Shown piece by piece: positions 35,030-44,500 of a stretch of DNA of 51,443 nt. A model generated the notes under the pieces. That model saw nothing but the letters and a program-made list of their open reading frames with translations. It ran no database searches and was not told where the DNA came from. The stretch spans positions 1 through 51,443 of the forward strand of contig NZ_JACJQL010000044.1 in NCBI RefSeq assembly GCF_014696625.1. The letters are read 5' to 3'. A program made the translations under genes and the position numbers. How positions within the stretch are numbered: the stretch's first letter is position 1; each line of letters starts with the position of its first letter. Origin of the DNA: Nostoc parmelioides FACHB-3921. Its GTDB lineage: Bacteria > Cyanobacteriota > Cyanobacteriia > Cyanobacteriales > Nostocaceae.

Positions 35030-35587
35030 TTAATAGCAATAATCACCACCGCTATTAGCCCTATTACGCTCTTTTGCTGTACGCATCGCTCCTAAAATTG
35101 TCGAAACATAGACACAGCGCTTAATCCTGCCTCTAGACTTACTTGATAAAGTAATCCTACCGAGAGGTGGTTGTTGAACACTTCCTTGATAATCAAATTG
35201 AATTCGCCTCACACTGTTTGATTGCTGTAAAGTGCTTTCTTCGTCTAAGCGCACACGAGAATCTAGATTATTCCAACTAGCATCGGTAGGACTGACACTA
35301 GCGGGATGAACTGCCCATTGAACTATACCATTTTGTTCGCGGAAGCTGGCTTGCCAAGTCAATTTTTCCTTACTAGCTTGGCTTTGGGCTTGTCGCATAG
35401 CATTATAAACTTCGTTTTGAGCTTTGTTAAGGCTTTGAGTATCTATAAAAGTTAACCAGTAAGGTAGTGTCAAAGATGCTAGTATCCCAATCATGAGAAT
35501 AACTGCCAATATTTCTGGAAGTGTATAACCCCGATGAGAATGACACTTGAGCAAATTCTTTTTATTAATTAGATGTAGTAGAAGCAC
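35030..35587 (-). CDS. Type II/IV pseudopilin-like protein (fourth in hps cluster)
   Basis: The 185-residue protein has a short basic leader and the prepilin-peptidase motif RG-YTLPEILAVILMIGILASLTLPYW, with Glu at +5 of the mature protein. A helix with Gln/Ala-rich turns and a soluble C-terminal domain ending in a CVYVSTILGAMRT segment like HpsD (CVIVKTLLGATLT) follow. It therefore looks like an HpsD paralogue. The start is a GTG at 35587, 22 bp after the preceding glycosyltransferase. Two late Cys residues may pair. It is likely part of the pseudopilus-like export machine of this locus. Confidence 0.85.
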   Translation of the reverse strand: MLLLHLINKKNLLKCHSHRGYTLPEILAVILMIGILASLTLPYWLTFIDTQSLNKAQNEVYNAMRQAQSQASKEKLTWQASFREQNGIVQWAVHPASVSPTDASWNNLDSRVRLDEESTLQQSNSVRRIQFDYQGSVQQPPLGRITLSSKSRGRIKRCVYVSTILGAMRTAKERNRANSGGDYCY

Positions 35588-35609
35588 CTTGATATATCTT
35601 CAGCAGATT

Positions 35610-36611
35610 TTAACTACTGGAAATGATTGATAGCTCCGGCTTGGGTGATTTTTTCTTTGCTTGTGTTAGTAATAAGGTTGATGCACCAGGAGGTAACATC
35701 ATGATGATTACAGACTTTAAGAAAAGTTTGAATGTATCGCTAATTCTTTTTTGTCTAGCAGCATCATACAAAAAATATTTCCACAGAAATTTAATGGCAG
35801 TCAAACCTTTATTTTGAGAATATGGCTGTTGTAAGGCTTTACAAGCAAGATATTTATAAATATTAGCTATGCTTAAATGCAAAATATGCTTACCAATTGT
35901 AGGTCTGGCTTGATAAGCTTTCTCAAGTACTTGTAAGCAATATTTTTCTTGTCTAGCCAGATTTGCTGATAGAGAATTACTGCTAACTCGATACAGGATT
36001 TGTACAAGAGGCACAGATACAAAAAGATATTTTTCTGCTAATCGTAGCCACATATCCCAATCTTGAGCAGCTTTTAATGATTGATCAAATCCCTCCAGAT
36101 CAACTAAAGCATCTCTGAGAATTAAAGGATTGGAACCATTCTCTAAAAAATTGTTAATCAATAACTTTTGATAGACATCTCCATTCAGAGTAACGCGTTT
36201 ACCTGAAGTTAAAAAATTACCATCTTCATCAATATAATCAGTCCAGCTATAAGCCACGTGAAACCCAGGATTTTTGTATAAAGCTTCTAACTGAAGTTTG
36301 AGTTTATCAGGCATCCAAATATCATCTGCATCTAAGAAGCTGATGAACTTACCTTGGGAAATCTTGAGTCCGCAATTTCGACTAATATTCCCGCCAGCAT
36401 TCTCAAAGGAAAATATTTTAATTCGTGAATCTTGTATTCGGGAAACAACATCTAAAGTGTTATCTTGTGAGCCATCGTTGATGATTATTAATTCAAAATT
36501 TGTAAAGGATTGCGTTAAAACAGAATCGATTGTTGCTTTGATAGTTGTTTCACAATTGTAAGCTGGAATAATTACTGAAATTATTGGTGAATTGATAAAA
36601 GATTCAGTCAT
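35610..36611 (-). CDS. hpsG: Hormogonium polysaccharide glycosyltransferase, HpsG-like (GT2)
   Basis: The 333-residue GT2 enzyme has ISVIIPAYNCETTIKATIDSVL at the N-terminus, LIIINDGSQDNT, and the DxD motif FLDADDIW (about 93-100). DWDMWLRLAEK (about 180) contains the ED/WD catalytic-base region. The C-terminal 100 residues are basic and partly hydrophobic. Its start overlaps the end of the preceding glycosyltransferase gene by 8 bp, indicating translational coupling. The assignment to hpsG rests on order (last of three glycosyltransferases after three pseudopilins) and on the described Nostoc punctiforme locus. Confidence 0.82.
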   Translation of the reverse strand: MTESFINSPIISVIIPAYNCETTIKATIDSVLTQSFTNFELIIINDGSQDNTLDVVSRIQDSRIKIFSFENAGGNISRNCGLKISQGKFISFLDADDIWMPDKLKLQLEALYKNPGFHVAYSWTDYIDEDGNFLTSGKRVTLNGDVYQKLLINNFLENGSNPLILRDALVDLEGFDQSLKAAQDWDMWLRLAEKYLFVSVPLVQILYRVSSNSLSANLARQEKYCLQVLEKAYQARPTIGKHILHLSIANIYKYLACKALQQPYSQNKGLTAIKFLWKYFLYDAARQKRISDTFKLFLKSVIIMMLPPGASTLLLTQAKKKSPKPELSIISSS

Positions 36612-37611
36612 GATTTAAATTCATGTCTTTATTTGCTATTTTTCCACAATAAAATATTAGTGAGTATAGGGGACTCAAAAGACTACCCAAATAAAAATTA
36701 AATTCAACAAGTGCAACTATATTTTTATTTAATTCTTTATTGTACTTAATGATATGCCAAAATAACCTGCGTGTATTACCTAAAATTGTTCTTACTAAAA
36801 TTATTGGTGATTGCCATTGTTTAGCATTTATTAATCTGAGTTGAAAAATACATAATCCACAGCCACGAGCTATATTGATTAAGTAATTTTTTTCAAGTCG
36901 CCAGTGGGGAATTTTATGATAAATTTCCATTTTTGGGTTGTACCAAATTTCCCAACCAGATTTGTATATATATAAGAGAACTTCTGTATCCTCCCCAGAA
37001 ACCATTAAATTCCCAATTCTTCCCTTAAAAACTAACTGTTGGGGTACGCTTTCCAGCCACGCTTGTTTACGAATAACAAGTGCGGCTCCTGGTGGTAGTT
37101 TTAGATTTTTAGCATCAAACTTATATGCTGTTTTTCCGTGTTCTCGAACTGCTAAAAAAGATTGAATTTGGGAAAAATTATCTGGTGGGGTTACTTCAAA
37201 ATCGCCGTGTATTTGACCACTCCATGCACCTGCTTGATGATGTTCTTCACCAAAATTATAAGATTGTATAACCCAATCAGCTGCTGCTAAGTTGTCATCA
37301 TCTAAAAAAGCGATGAATTTACCTTGAGCTTCCTTGATTGCTCTGAGTCTTCCATAGGCTAATCCCTGCTGTGTTTCTAGAAAATATTTCAACTGGCATT
37401 GAGTAAATTTTTTCTGGTAATCACTCACTACTTCAGGTGTGCGATCGCTGCTATTATTATCAATAATAATAACTTCCCAACGTAAATGTTCTGTACCAGT
37501 TTGAGTCAACAGTCTATCTAAAACTTGTGGTAACCGTTCTGCCCCATTCCATGTGGGAATAGTAACAGTAAAGTCTAATTTTTCTCGGAGATTTCGTGGT
37601 TCCTGCGGCAT
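36604..37611 (-). CDS. hpsF: Hormogonium polysaccharide glycosyltransferase, HpsF-like (GT2)
   Basis: The 335-residue GT2 enzyme opens with VTIPTWNGAERLPQVLDRLL, then IIIDNNSSDRTPEVV and the metal motif FLDDDNLA (about 96-103). LPPGAALVIRKQAWLESVP and the GEDTEVLLYIYKSGWEIWYNP acceptor/base region follow. The end contains a hydrophobic stretch (FYLGSLLSPLYSLIFYCG). It is a clear paralogue of the next gene (hpsE-like), with the same motif order throughout. It lies 17 bp from that gene and overlaps the following one by 8 bp, so the three are one transcription unit. Confidence 0.83.
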   Translation of the reverse strand: MPQEPRNLREKLDFTVTIPTWNGAERLPQVLDRLLTQTGTEHLRWEVIIIDNNSSDRTPEVVSDYQKKFTQCQLKYFLETQQGLAYGRLRAIKEAQGKFIAFLDDDNLAAADWVIQSYNFGEEHHQAGAWSGQIHGDFEVTPPDNFSQIQSFLAVREHGKTAYKFDAKNLKLPPGAALVIRKQAWLESVPQQLVFKGRIGNLMVSGEDTEVLLYIYKSGWEIWYNPKMEIYHKIPHWRLEKNYLINIARGCGLCIFQLRLINAKQWQSPIILVRTILGNTRRLFWHIIKYNKELNKNIVALVEFNFYLGSLLSPLYSLIFYCGKIANKDMNLNHD

Positions 37612-37628
37612 GAGTTAAATTATCATAA

Positions 37629-38600
37629 TTATTGCTTTGGACTTTTATTTAAATAGCCATTTTTCCAAAGATAAAAAGGACTAATTAGGCTATTGATCAA
37701 AAGCTCTGTTTGGCAAGCTATGACCAAATCATTTTTGATCTTGTCTCTATATTTAAGAAATTGCAAAAGGAGTTTCCTAATGTCATTTATCATGTAAGCA
37801 ATTAAGATAAATGGCTTTTGATAGGGTTTAATATTTGTCATTCTGGTGACATATCGACTTAGACCAATTCCTCTAAAAAAGGGAATTAAATATTCTTTTT
37901 TTAATCTAGTACTTGGTATTTTGTGATAAATTTCCATTTCCGGACTATACCAAACTTCCCATCCAAATTTCTGGAAATAACACAGCATTTCTAAATCTTC
38001 ACCAGTGAGCATATTACCAGCTACTCTACCAGTTAAAATAGGCTGATCTGGTACACTTTCTAACCATGCTTCCCGACGAACAACTAATCCAGCAGAAGGC
38101 GGGAGGAGTTTTTTTCTGGGGTCATAAAATAGAGGTTTATTTCCACGTTCTGTAATTGCCAAAAAGGGAGTTATGGACTTAAAGCCTTCTGGTGGTTCAA
38201 CTTCCCAATCTGGGTGGATTTGACTACCATAAGCCCCTGCCTTGGGGTGCTGTTGAGCAAAAGCAAAAGCTGCTGCTACCCATGTAGGTGTAGGATAGTT
38301 ATCATCATCTAAAAAACCTATTAGTTGTCCTGAAGAAACTTCAACACCTTTTTTTCTGGCGTAGGCTGCACCTTGTTTAGCTTCAAAATAATATTTCAAA
38401 GGATAAGGACGGTGCCAATTTTCTATATACTGTTGTACAACTTGGGCTGTATTATCGGTGCTGTTATTATCGACAACAATGATTTCCCAATAAATATTTT
38501 CGGTGTTAATTTGAGTTCGCAACCTCTCTAAAAGTTCAGGTAAGCGATTTGCACCATTGTAAGTGGGTATAGCTACAGTAAAATCAACTTTTGTAGTCAT
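37629..38600 (-). CDS. hpsE: Hormogonium polysaccharide glycosyltransferase, HpsE-like (GT2)
   Basis: The 323-residue GT2 protein shows VAIPTYNGANRLPELLERL, IVVDNNSTDNTAQVV, FLDDDNYP (about 97-104) and LLPPSAGLVVRREAWLESVP, then GEDLEMLCYFQKFGWEVWYSPEMEIYHKIP. The match to the adjacent hpsF-like protein is strong, so the pair arose by duplication. It is predicted to build or modify the hormogonium polysaccharide from nucleotide sugars at the membrane. A 389-bp spacer separates it from the upstream pseudopilin genes, so it may have its own promoter. Confidence 0.84.
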   Translation of the reverse strand: MTTKVDFTVAIPTYNGANRLPELLERLRTQINTENIYWEIIVVDNNSTDNTAQVVQQYIENWHRPYPLKYYFEAKQGAAYARKKGVEVSSGQLIGFLDDDNYPTPTWVAAAFAFAQQHPKAGAYGSQIHPDWEVEPPEGFKSITPFLAITERGNKPLFYDPRKKLLPPSAGLVVRREAWLESVPDQPILTGRVAGNMLTGEDLEMLCYFQKFGWEVWYSPEMEIYHKIPSTRLKKEYLIPFFRGIGLSRYVTRMTNIKPYQKPFILIAYMINDIRKLLLQFLKYRDKIKNDLVIACQTELLINSLISPFYLWKNGYLNKSPKQ

Positions 38601-38989
38601 TTTTCACAGATTTTATTTGGATTTATTTGTCGCTTGAAGGTGACTAGAAGATGCCAAATATTTGACTGAACTTATTTGAGGCTGTGCTATAGCTAACGAC
38701 GATAAAAGATTTAAGTTAAGAATGACAAATTTAAGTCATAAAAAAGACATCTTTGTGAATTTTTGGCATCTTTTACAAGCTATATTTTTGAGTATTTGAT
38801 TGTCGAATTTAACAGAAAATTTTGTGGGCTATAAATTTTATGTATTAATGGAAACTATAAAATATGCGCCCTGGATTTCCTAAAACTTAAAATCTGCACC
38901 CTATATTTCAATTTTGCGTTGAATGAGCAATTTATCGTACAGTATTTATATGGAGTTTTAAAAAAAAAATTGCTACATTGAATATATAT
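38601..38989. other. AT-rich spacer between hpsD-like and hpsE-like genes
   Basis: No reading frame of note. It probably contains a promoter for the glycosyltransferase part of the hps locus; no specific motif was recognised. Confidence 0.5.
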
Positions 38990-39682
38990 TTAATTGCATT
39001 TGCTATCTTTATCAGTAAGTGTTGCACCTAAGAGAGTTTTTACGATGACGCAACGCCTGATGTTATTATTTGCTACAACAACTTTGATTTCTGGGGTTGC
39101 AGTGGAACCATTCGCTGGTGCTGAATTAAATTCTAAATTTGTCAAACTACCCATGTAATCGAAAGTGATTGTTTGGGGTGTGTTTAAATAAGTAGAACTT
39201 GCATTAACAGTCGTGCTGACTTTGTTTTTGCTAGTGAGATTCGTCAAAAGTCTGATCTGTCCTACAGATAAGATGTCTAAATCTTCGCCTAGATTCTGCC
39301 AACGTTTTCTAGGATTGTCAGATATAGAAGATGCTGCTTCAGAATCAGGATGAACAACAATCTTAGGAATCTGGCTTTCCACTTTAAAGCTGACGCTGTA
39401 GCTCATTTTTTGCCGTTTAGCTTGTCGCTGTGCTTCTTGAAGACCAGCTAAAACAGCATCATTAGCTTTATTTACTCTCTGTCGATTGACGAAAGCAGTC
39501 CAACTGGGCAGTGCCATGACGGCTAATATCCCTATCATCATAACCACGGCCAGCAATTCTACCATGCTAAAACCAGCTTCTGGTTGAGCAACTATGAAAA
39601 TATGGCTTTTCAGCAGACTTAAAGATTTAGAGGTGCTATTTTTTTTGTGAAGATTGAATGAATTCCAAAGGATCTTATTCAT
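38990..39682 (-). CDS. hpsD: Pseudopilin-like protein HpsD
   Basis: The protein has about 230 residues. After a basic leader, the class III prepilin motif AGFSMVELLAVVMMIGILAVMALPSW is seen, with Glu at +5. A long amphipathic helix (NRQRVNKANDAVLAGLQEAQRQAKRQK) and a globular domain ending IRRCVIVKTLLGATLTDKDSKCN follow. Such proteins are cut by prepilin peptidase and assemble into a short pseudopilus. In Nostoc punctiforme, hpsB-D encode these. I choose the ATG at 39682; a TTG six bases before it is possible. Confidence 0.87.
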   Translation of the reverse strand: MNKILWNSFNLHKKNSTSKSLSLLKSHIFIVAQPEAGFSMVELLAVVMMIGILAVMALPSWTAFVNRQRVNKANDAVLAGLQEAQRQAKRQKMSYSVSFKVESQIPKIVVHPDSEAASSISDNPRKRWQNLGEDLDILSVGQIRLLTNLTSKNKVSTTVNASSTYLNTPQTITFDYMGSLTNLEFNSAPANGSTATPEIKVVVANNNIRRCVIVKTLLGATLTDKDSKCN

Positions 39683-39719
39683 AATCAACTGCCTTCAATT
39701 ACCCTAGTGTTTTCAGCAT

Positions 39720-40721
39720 CTACTGAGTAAATAAATACCCACGTCCTTGTACTCTGATACTTGCAGTTGGAAAATAAGCACTTCTGTTATCAGAATAATC
39801 CAGGTTATTATTCTGTAGGCGTGCGATCGCATTACCTCTCAAAAACACCTGTGCTGTAGTGTTAACTCTGTCAACACAGGCATAAAAGCTCGTCATGTTA
39901 AACGTATTGCGGGTATTAAAATTAGTTGTATTCGGAGCTACTAAGTTTGAGCCAGTAGGACAGGTAATTTTCGCCGGCGCACCTGTTATTGTCTGATCGA
40001 TATAATCCACCAATACTACTGGTGTGGCAGAGTAATTAACATTAGTTACTGTACTTCCCCCACCAGTAATCGGAGTTGAGTATTGGCTGAGTCTTCTCCA
40101 GGCATTCATTTTTTCATGAATAGTACCTGTTCCATCAAGGCTGAATAGTGCAAAACCATCACTTGGGCAATAACCACTGACATATTTTCCTGTATATCCA
40201 GTACAAGACACTCCACCAGCACTGGCTACACCGTCTCTAATTTGCCACCTGGTAATACGAGCAGCATTAGACCAAGTAGTGTCACTATCTTTTATGAGAT
40301 GGTAAGCAACTAATGAATACACATAGGTATCATCTTTTTGGCTGCCTGTAATTGTAATGGCTTGGTTAATTAGTTCTCTTTTCCAAAAGACTAGGACAGG
40401 AACTCTTTCTGTCGATGTTGGGTTAGGTAATTCATTCCTAATGGCATCGATGCCAGCACTATCGTAGATATATATAGCCTGTTGCAAGTCACGGGCAATA
40501 TAATCTACTGCTGCTTGAATTTCTTGTTCAGAGCTTACCTTTGCTTGTTCCTGTCGGTCTGTATTCATGACACTAATCATGAAACCCATTAATGGCGTAA
40601 TTACCAGTACTGCCAGAATCATGGCTACCAATAATTCAATCAAGGAAAAACCACCAACTTCCTCTATAAGCTTGGAGCGTTTCAACTGGCTTTGAAGCAG
40701 GAATTTTAATGCCCTCATCAT
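39720..40721 (-). CDS. hpsC: Pseudopilin-like protein HpsC
   Basis: The 333-residue protein carries GGFSLIELLVAMILAVLVITPLMGF (prepilin peptidase site, Glu at +5) about 25 residues in. A long conserved helix (QEQAKVSSEQEIQAAVDYIARDLQQAIYIYDSAG) and a large C-terminal domain with several Cys residues (CTGYTGKYVSGYCPSD, CPTGS, CVDRV) follow. It resembles PulJ/GspJ-type minor pseudopilins, with the HpsC layout. It lies 57 bp after hpsB and 31 bp before hpsD in a single transcription unit. Confidence 0.87.
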   Translation of the reverse strand: MMRALKFLLQSQLKRSKLIEEVGGFSLIELLVAMILAVLVITPLMGFMISVMNTDRQEQAKVSSEQEIQAAVDYIARDLQQAIYIYDSAGIDAIRNELPNPTSTERVPVLVFWKRELINQAITITGSQKDDTYVYSLVAYHLIKDSDTTWSNAARITRWQIRDGVASAGGVSCTGYTGKYVSGYCPSDGFALFSLDGTGTIHEKMNAWRRLSQYSTPITGGGSTVTNVNYSATPVVLVDYIDQTITGAPAKITCPTGSNLVAPNTTNFNTRNTFNMTSFYACVDRVNTTAQVFLRGNAIARLQNNNLDYSDNRSAYFPTASIRVQGRGYLFTQ

Positions 40722-40778
40722 ACTCTGGTTTTCCCTTTAGTGAATATTGATGGATAGATACACATCAGATTTTGCTCA

Positions 40779-41525
40779 TTAATTACAGGCTGTATTTGTC
40801 GCCACTCCAAGACGCTGACATAAAGCCTTAAAGGAAGTACTAGTGCTAGAAATATCAGTTGTCATTTCTAGCAGAGGTGCTTGCCGATCGCCTAAGCTAC
40901 CAGTAAAAGGGTTTTGTGTATTCTTAGTAGTAGTAGTACTAGCAGTTAGAGGCTTACTAAAGTCAACATCTGCTCGATAAACTCTGATTCCTAAACGGTA
41001 GCCATCATTAACACCTGTACCTTGCACAAGTCGATTAGCCTGTATGTAAAACAAATCACTAGTACAGGCTGGATCAGATCGGTCAGAAATACTACCATTC
41101 TTGTTAAAACAGTACAAACTGGTTCTCGTCGATGTTGTGGGAACAGGCATTTTCGTAGTGTTAATTAAATAGTCCTGTGGTCTACCCGTTATCGCTGGGA
41201 TCGCTGGTGTAGATGCTGTAGCGGCTACAGCAGGTATATTGGAAATGCGTCTGGGGTCAGATGAAGTTGAAGCAGCTAGTACTGGAGTGATGTCGCTTGG
41301 GACTGCAATTGTCCCGGCTCTGATACCATCAATAAAAGTCTTGGCAGCTTGTGTTGCTAGTTCCACACGTCTTGCCTGAACACGAGTAGCTGTTGATAGG
41401 ACAAGTACAGGTGCGATCGCTGTTAGTAAAATTGCTACTACAATGATTGCTACCAAAGATTCAATGATGGTAAAACCAGAATCGCTACAAGAGGTTTTTT
41501 GTTGTTGTTTTTTATATTTGATCAT
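40779..41525 (-). CDS. hpsB: Pseudopilin-like protein HpsB
   Basis: The 248-residue protein has SGFTIIESLVAIIVVAILLTAIAPVLV after a short basic leader (KYKKQQQK). The mature N-terminal Phe and Glu at +5 fit a prepilin peptidase substrate. The helix continues with RVQARRVELATQAAKTFIDGIRAG, as in GspI/PulI-like minor pseudopilins. A Thr/Ser/Pro-rich soluble domain with conserved Cys residues follows and ends CQRLGVATNTACN. The gene is 30 bp downstream of hpsA. Confidence 0.86.
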   Translation of the reverse strand: MIKYKKQQQKTSCSDSGFTIIESLVAIIVVAILLTAIAPVLVLSTATRVQARRVELATQAAKTFIDGIRAGTIAVPSDITPVLAASTSSDPRRISNIPAVAATASTPAIPAITGRPQDYLINTTKMPVPTTSTRTSLYCFNKNGSISDRSDPACTSDLFYIQANRLVQGTGVNDGYRLGIRVYRADVDFSKPLTASTTTTKNTQNPFTGSLGDRQAPLLEMTTDISSTSTSFKALCQRLGVATNTACN

Positions 41526-41555
41526 TGCTCATCACCTGCTTTGATAATTTGATCC

Positions 41556-44500
41556 TTAAGAGCAAGAACCACGTTGATCTGCATCTATGGCATTTGTATC
41601 GTCTGCGGCTTTTTTTGCACACAACAAAATTCTCACCCAAGGATCATCTCTACCTACTTCTCGGAAGAATTCATCAGGCAAATCATCGGGTATGGTGACT
41701 AATTTTTGGGCAAATAAGTCAGGCGATTGAGATAGTAACGCCACATCATAACCCCATTGCCGTAAAGGAGGCATATAGTATGGAACTGTACCTCTAAGTC
41801 CTGCGCCATAGTTATCGATTCTGTAGAAGTTATTGGCAAATCCGGTCATGAATGGTGCAGTAGCATAAGCGCTACGTTTGACTTGGTAAAAAGCACCACT
41901 TATTCTGACAGGCGTTTCGGTAGTACCAGCACTCCAGTTTTCCAGAAAGCGTACAAAGTTATGTAAACCGCCATTATCTTCTGCATCACGGCTGACAGCT
42001 GCTCCTGTTGGCGTAGCTGATGCAGATGGAGTATCTCCAACTGCGGCAATTACATTGACTGTAGTTGGTGTTGCTTGTTGCAGCCAGTTTCCAGGTTTTC
42101 CAGCCTCAATAATATCTGTATCTGGTGCTTCACGAGTTCCAAATGGTCTATCAATTTGGAAAACTGGTTCAAAACGAATATTATTATTACTGCTAAATAC
42201 ACTACTTCCTTCAAGCCAAGGAATGAAATATGGCTGGCCACTTGTATCTTCTGCATCTTTAGGTAGTGTTGTACCTGTTAAAGGCCACGCAAATTCCGCT
42301 ATTTTATTATCGCTATCAACGCCGTAAACTCTCAGTGGGGTTTGTATTGCACCACTAGTGAGATTACGTACAAAGGCAATTCTATATGGCCTACCTACGA
42401 AATTAGCATTAGGATTATTACAAGTTGTTGGTTGACCGACGATTCCCGTTTTAATTGATGTTGCTGGTTTACCCAGAATATCTGGAGTGCCACTACCATC
42501 TCTATCTCGCCATGAACTCTGCGCTACAGCATTGGTTGGGCAGGCGTTTTTAATTGTCCAGTTTCTAGGTTCACTGCATGGATTCTGGTAACAAACCTCT
42601 AACACTAGCTGTTTAGCCCGGACTTTTCGCACAATTGGAGTGACAAAGTTGTTGAGATAAGAACTCCCTTGGAATCCTGTTGTTGCTGTATCACCAGATA
42701 CATCTGGTACTAAATCTTTAGGAAGGGCTTGAAAATTGGGAGGGGTGGTTGTGGGAGGGGTTGTGACTGGGGCTGGATCTGCATTGGGATTAAACCAATC
42801 AGCGATTGGTACAAATGAATTATCAGTGGAGAAAATGCCTGTATAGTTAACTGGAGTAGTGGGAATTGTCGTAGGGTCAAGCTGCCAATCATGATCTGCT
42901 TCATTGCGGAAGCCAAATCTGAAATTATTAGAAAGTACGGTCAGAGAATCTGCCAATACAACAGCAGATCGCCATTCATCCCCAGTTGTACACTGTGGTA
43001 ATCTAGGATCACCCGGACGACAGGCAAAGTTTGTATTTAAACCTGTACGACTGTAGAAATTATTCCAATCATCAGCTAGTGTTGTGGTGAACTCTTGTTG
43101 AGTATGAAGATTAAAGTCGCCATCAATATAGGCGGGCAAATTACTAGCTAAAATTAGTCCCTTTTCTGCATCTCGATAGGTGTTGCTTGCACCACGGGCA
43201 ATTCTTTGACCGTTAACAAGCATAATGGCATTGGGGCGACGATTAGGATCAAGTCTGTAATCCACCGCACTCTCCAGCTTTTCACTCTCAGTGGGTGAAT
43301 TGGGATTTGCCGCCGCACTTAAATCTAGGAGAGCATCATCACGAGTTGCATAAATAATACCGCTATTGGGTAATAAGTATTCCTGTGCTGGTGTGCTGGT
43401 ACCGATTGTTTTTCTACGCAGCTTATCAATATCTAAAACGGTGGCACGAATTTCTAAAGGTCTTCTATGTCTCCTGACTAGATTGTAACTTCTGCTTCCA
43501 GTCGTTGTATCAATTGCTTGAATCTGTCTAGCATCTAGAAAGGCAACTTCATAAATAGAGCCATGATCAATAACACTGTTGCTAGGAGTGTTAAGCGTAC
43601 CATCAAAGATTGCTAGTCCACAAATTGCTGCATCAATGGCAGACCTTTCTGATAGAGTACGTTGAGAGGATGTTTTGGCTAAAGCTCTTTTGAGTAGTCC
43701 ATCATCAATTGAGCGACCATTGGGGTAGGTTAAATCTGATAAATAACTGAGAACATTGGCATGAGTAGTTTCAGTCACAGCCGTAGGAAAAGCGTAAACT
43801 ATGCCATTGTTGGATCGACCACCAGTAGCATTGTCAAAAGTTGCTGGAGTTGATGGTGGATTTTTAGCCGTAGTGCTGTTAGTAGGATCATAATAGCTGC
43901 TAACACAAGCGATAGGGGTCGGACTAGTCTGGCTGTAGCTAGCGGCTTTGTAGTGATAAACTGCTGTAGCCCGCATCCGCAAATATGGTTGACCAGTTGC
44001 TGGTTGATTTATTCGATAGGTGAGGTCTAGACCATAGTCTTGATAAGGTCTGATGGGGCTAGGGACTGAACTGGTTTGAAACGGCAAAAGATCAGACCAA
44101 ATTTGCTTATTCAGCGCATTATAGGCAGTTAAGGTAGTTGAAGCAACGTTAGCAGGGGTTATAGAATCAGGTAAATAAATTCCTGCCCCAGTGACCACTC
44201 GTAAGCCGCCTACTGCATCTTGTGGACTAGTGGGTACTTGGGCTGCTGCTAATTCCCAATCTCCATCTCGGTCTGTACTACCTAAATCTTTTAAGGTTTC
44301 TACCCGACTGCGGCGAGTGCGATCGCCAGTTCCATTATCCCATTTGTAACCAGTGATAGTTTGGGTATCGTCGGCATTTGGCCCGACAAATGCTCCTTTA
44401 GTCGTGTCCCACCAAAGTTGAGGTAGGTTATTACCAATTAAAACGCGATCGCCAAAGTATCCCTCTACATCTTGTAACTCTTTTGCAAGTTTGGTTGGTT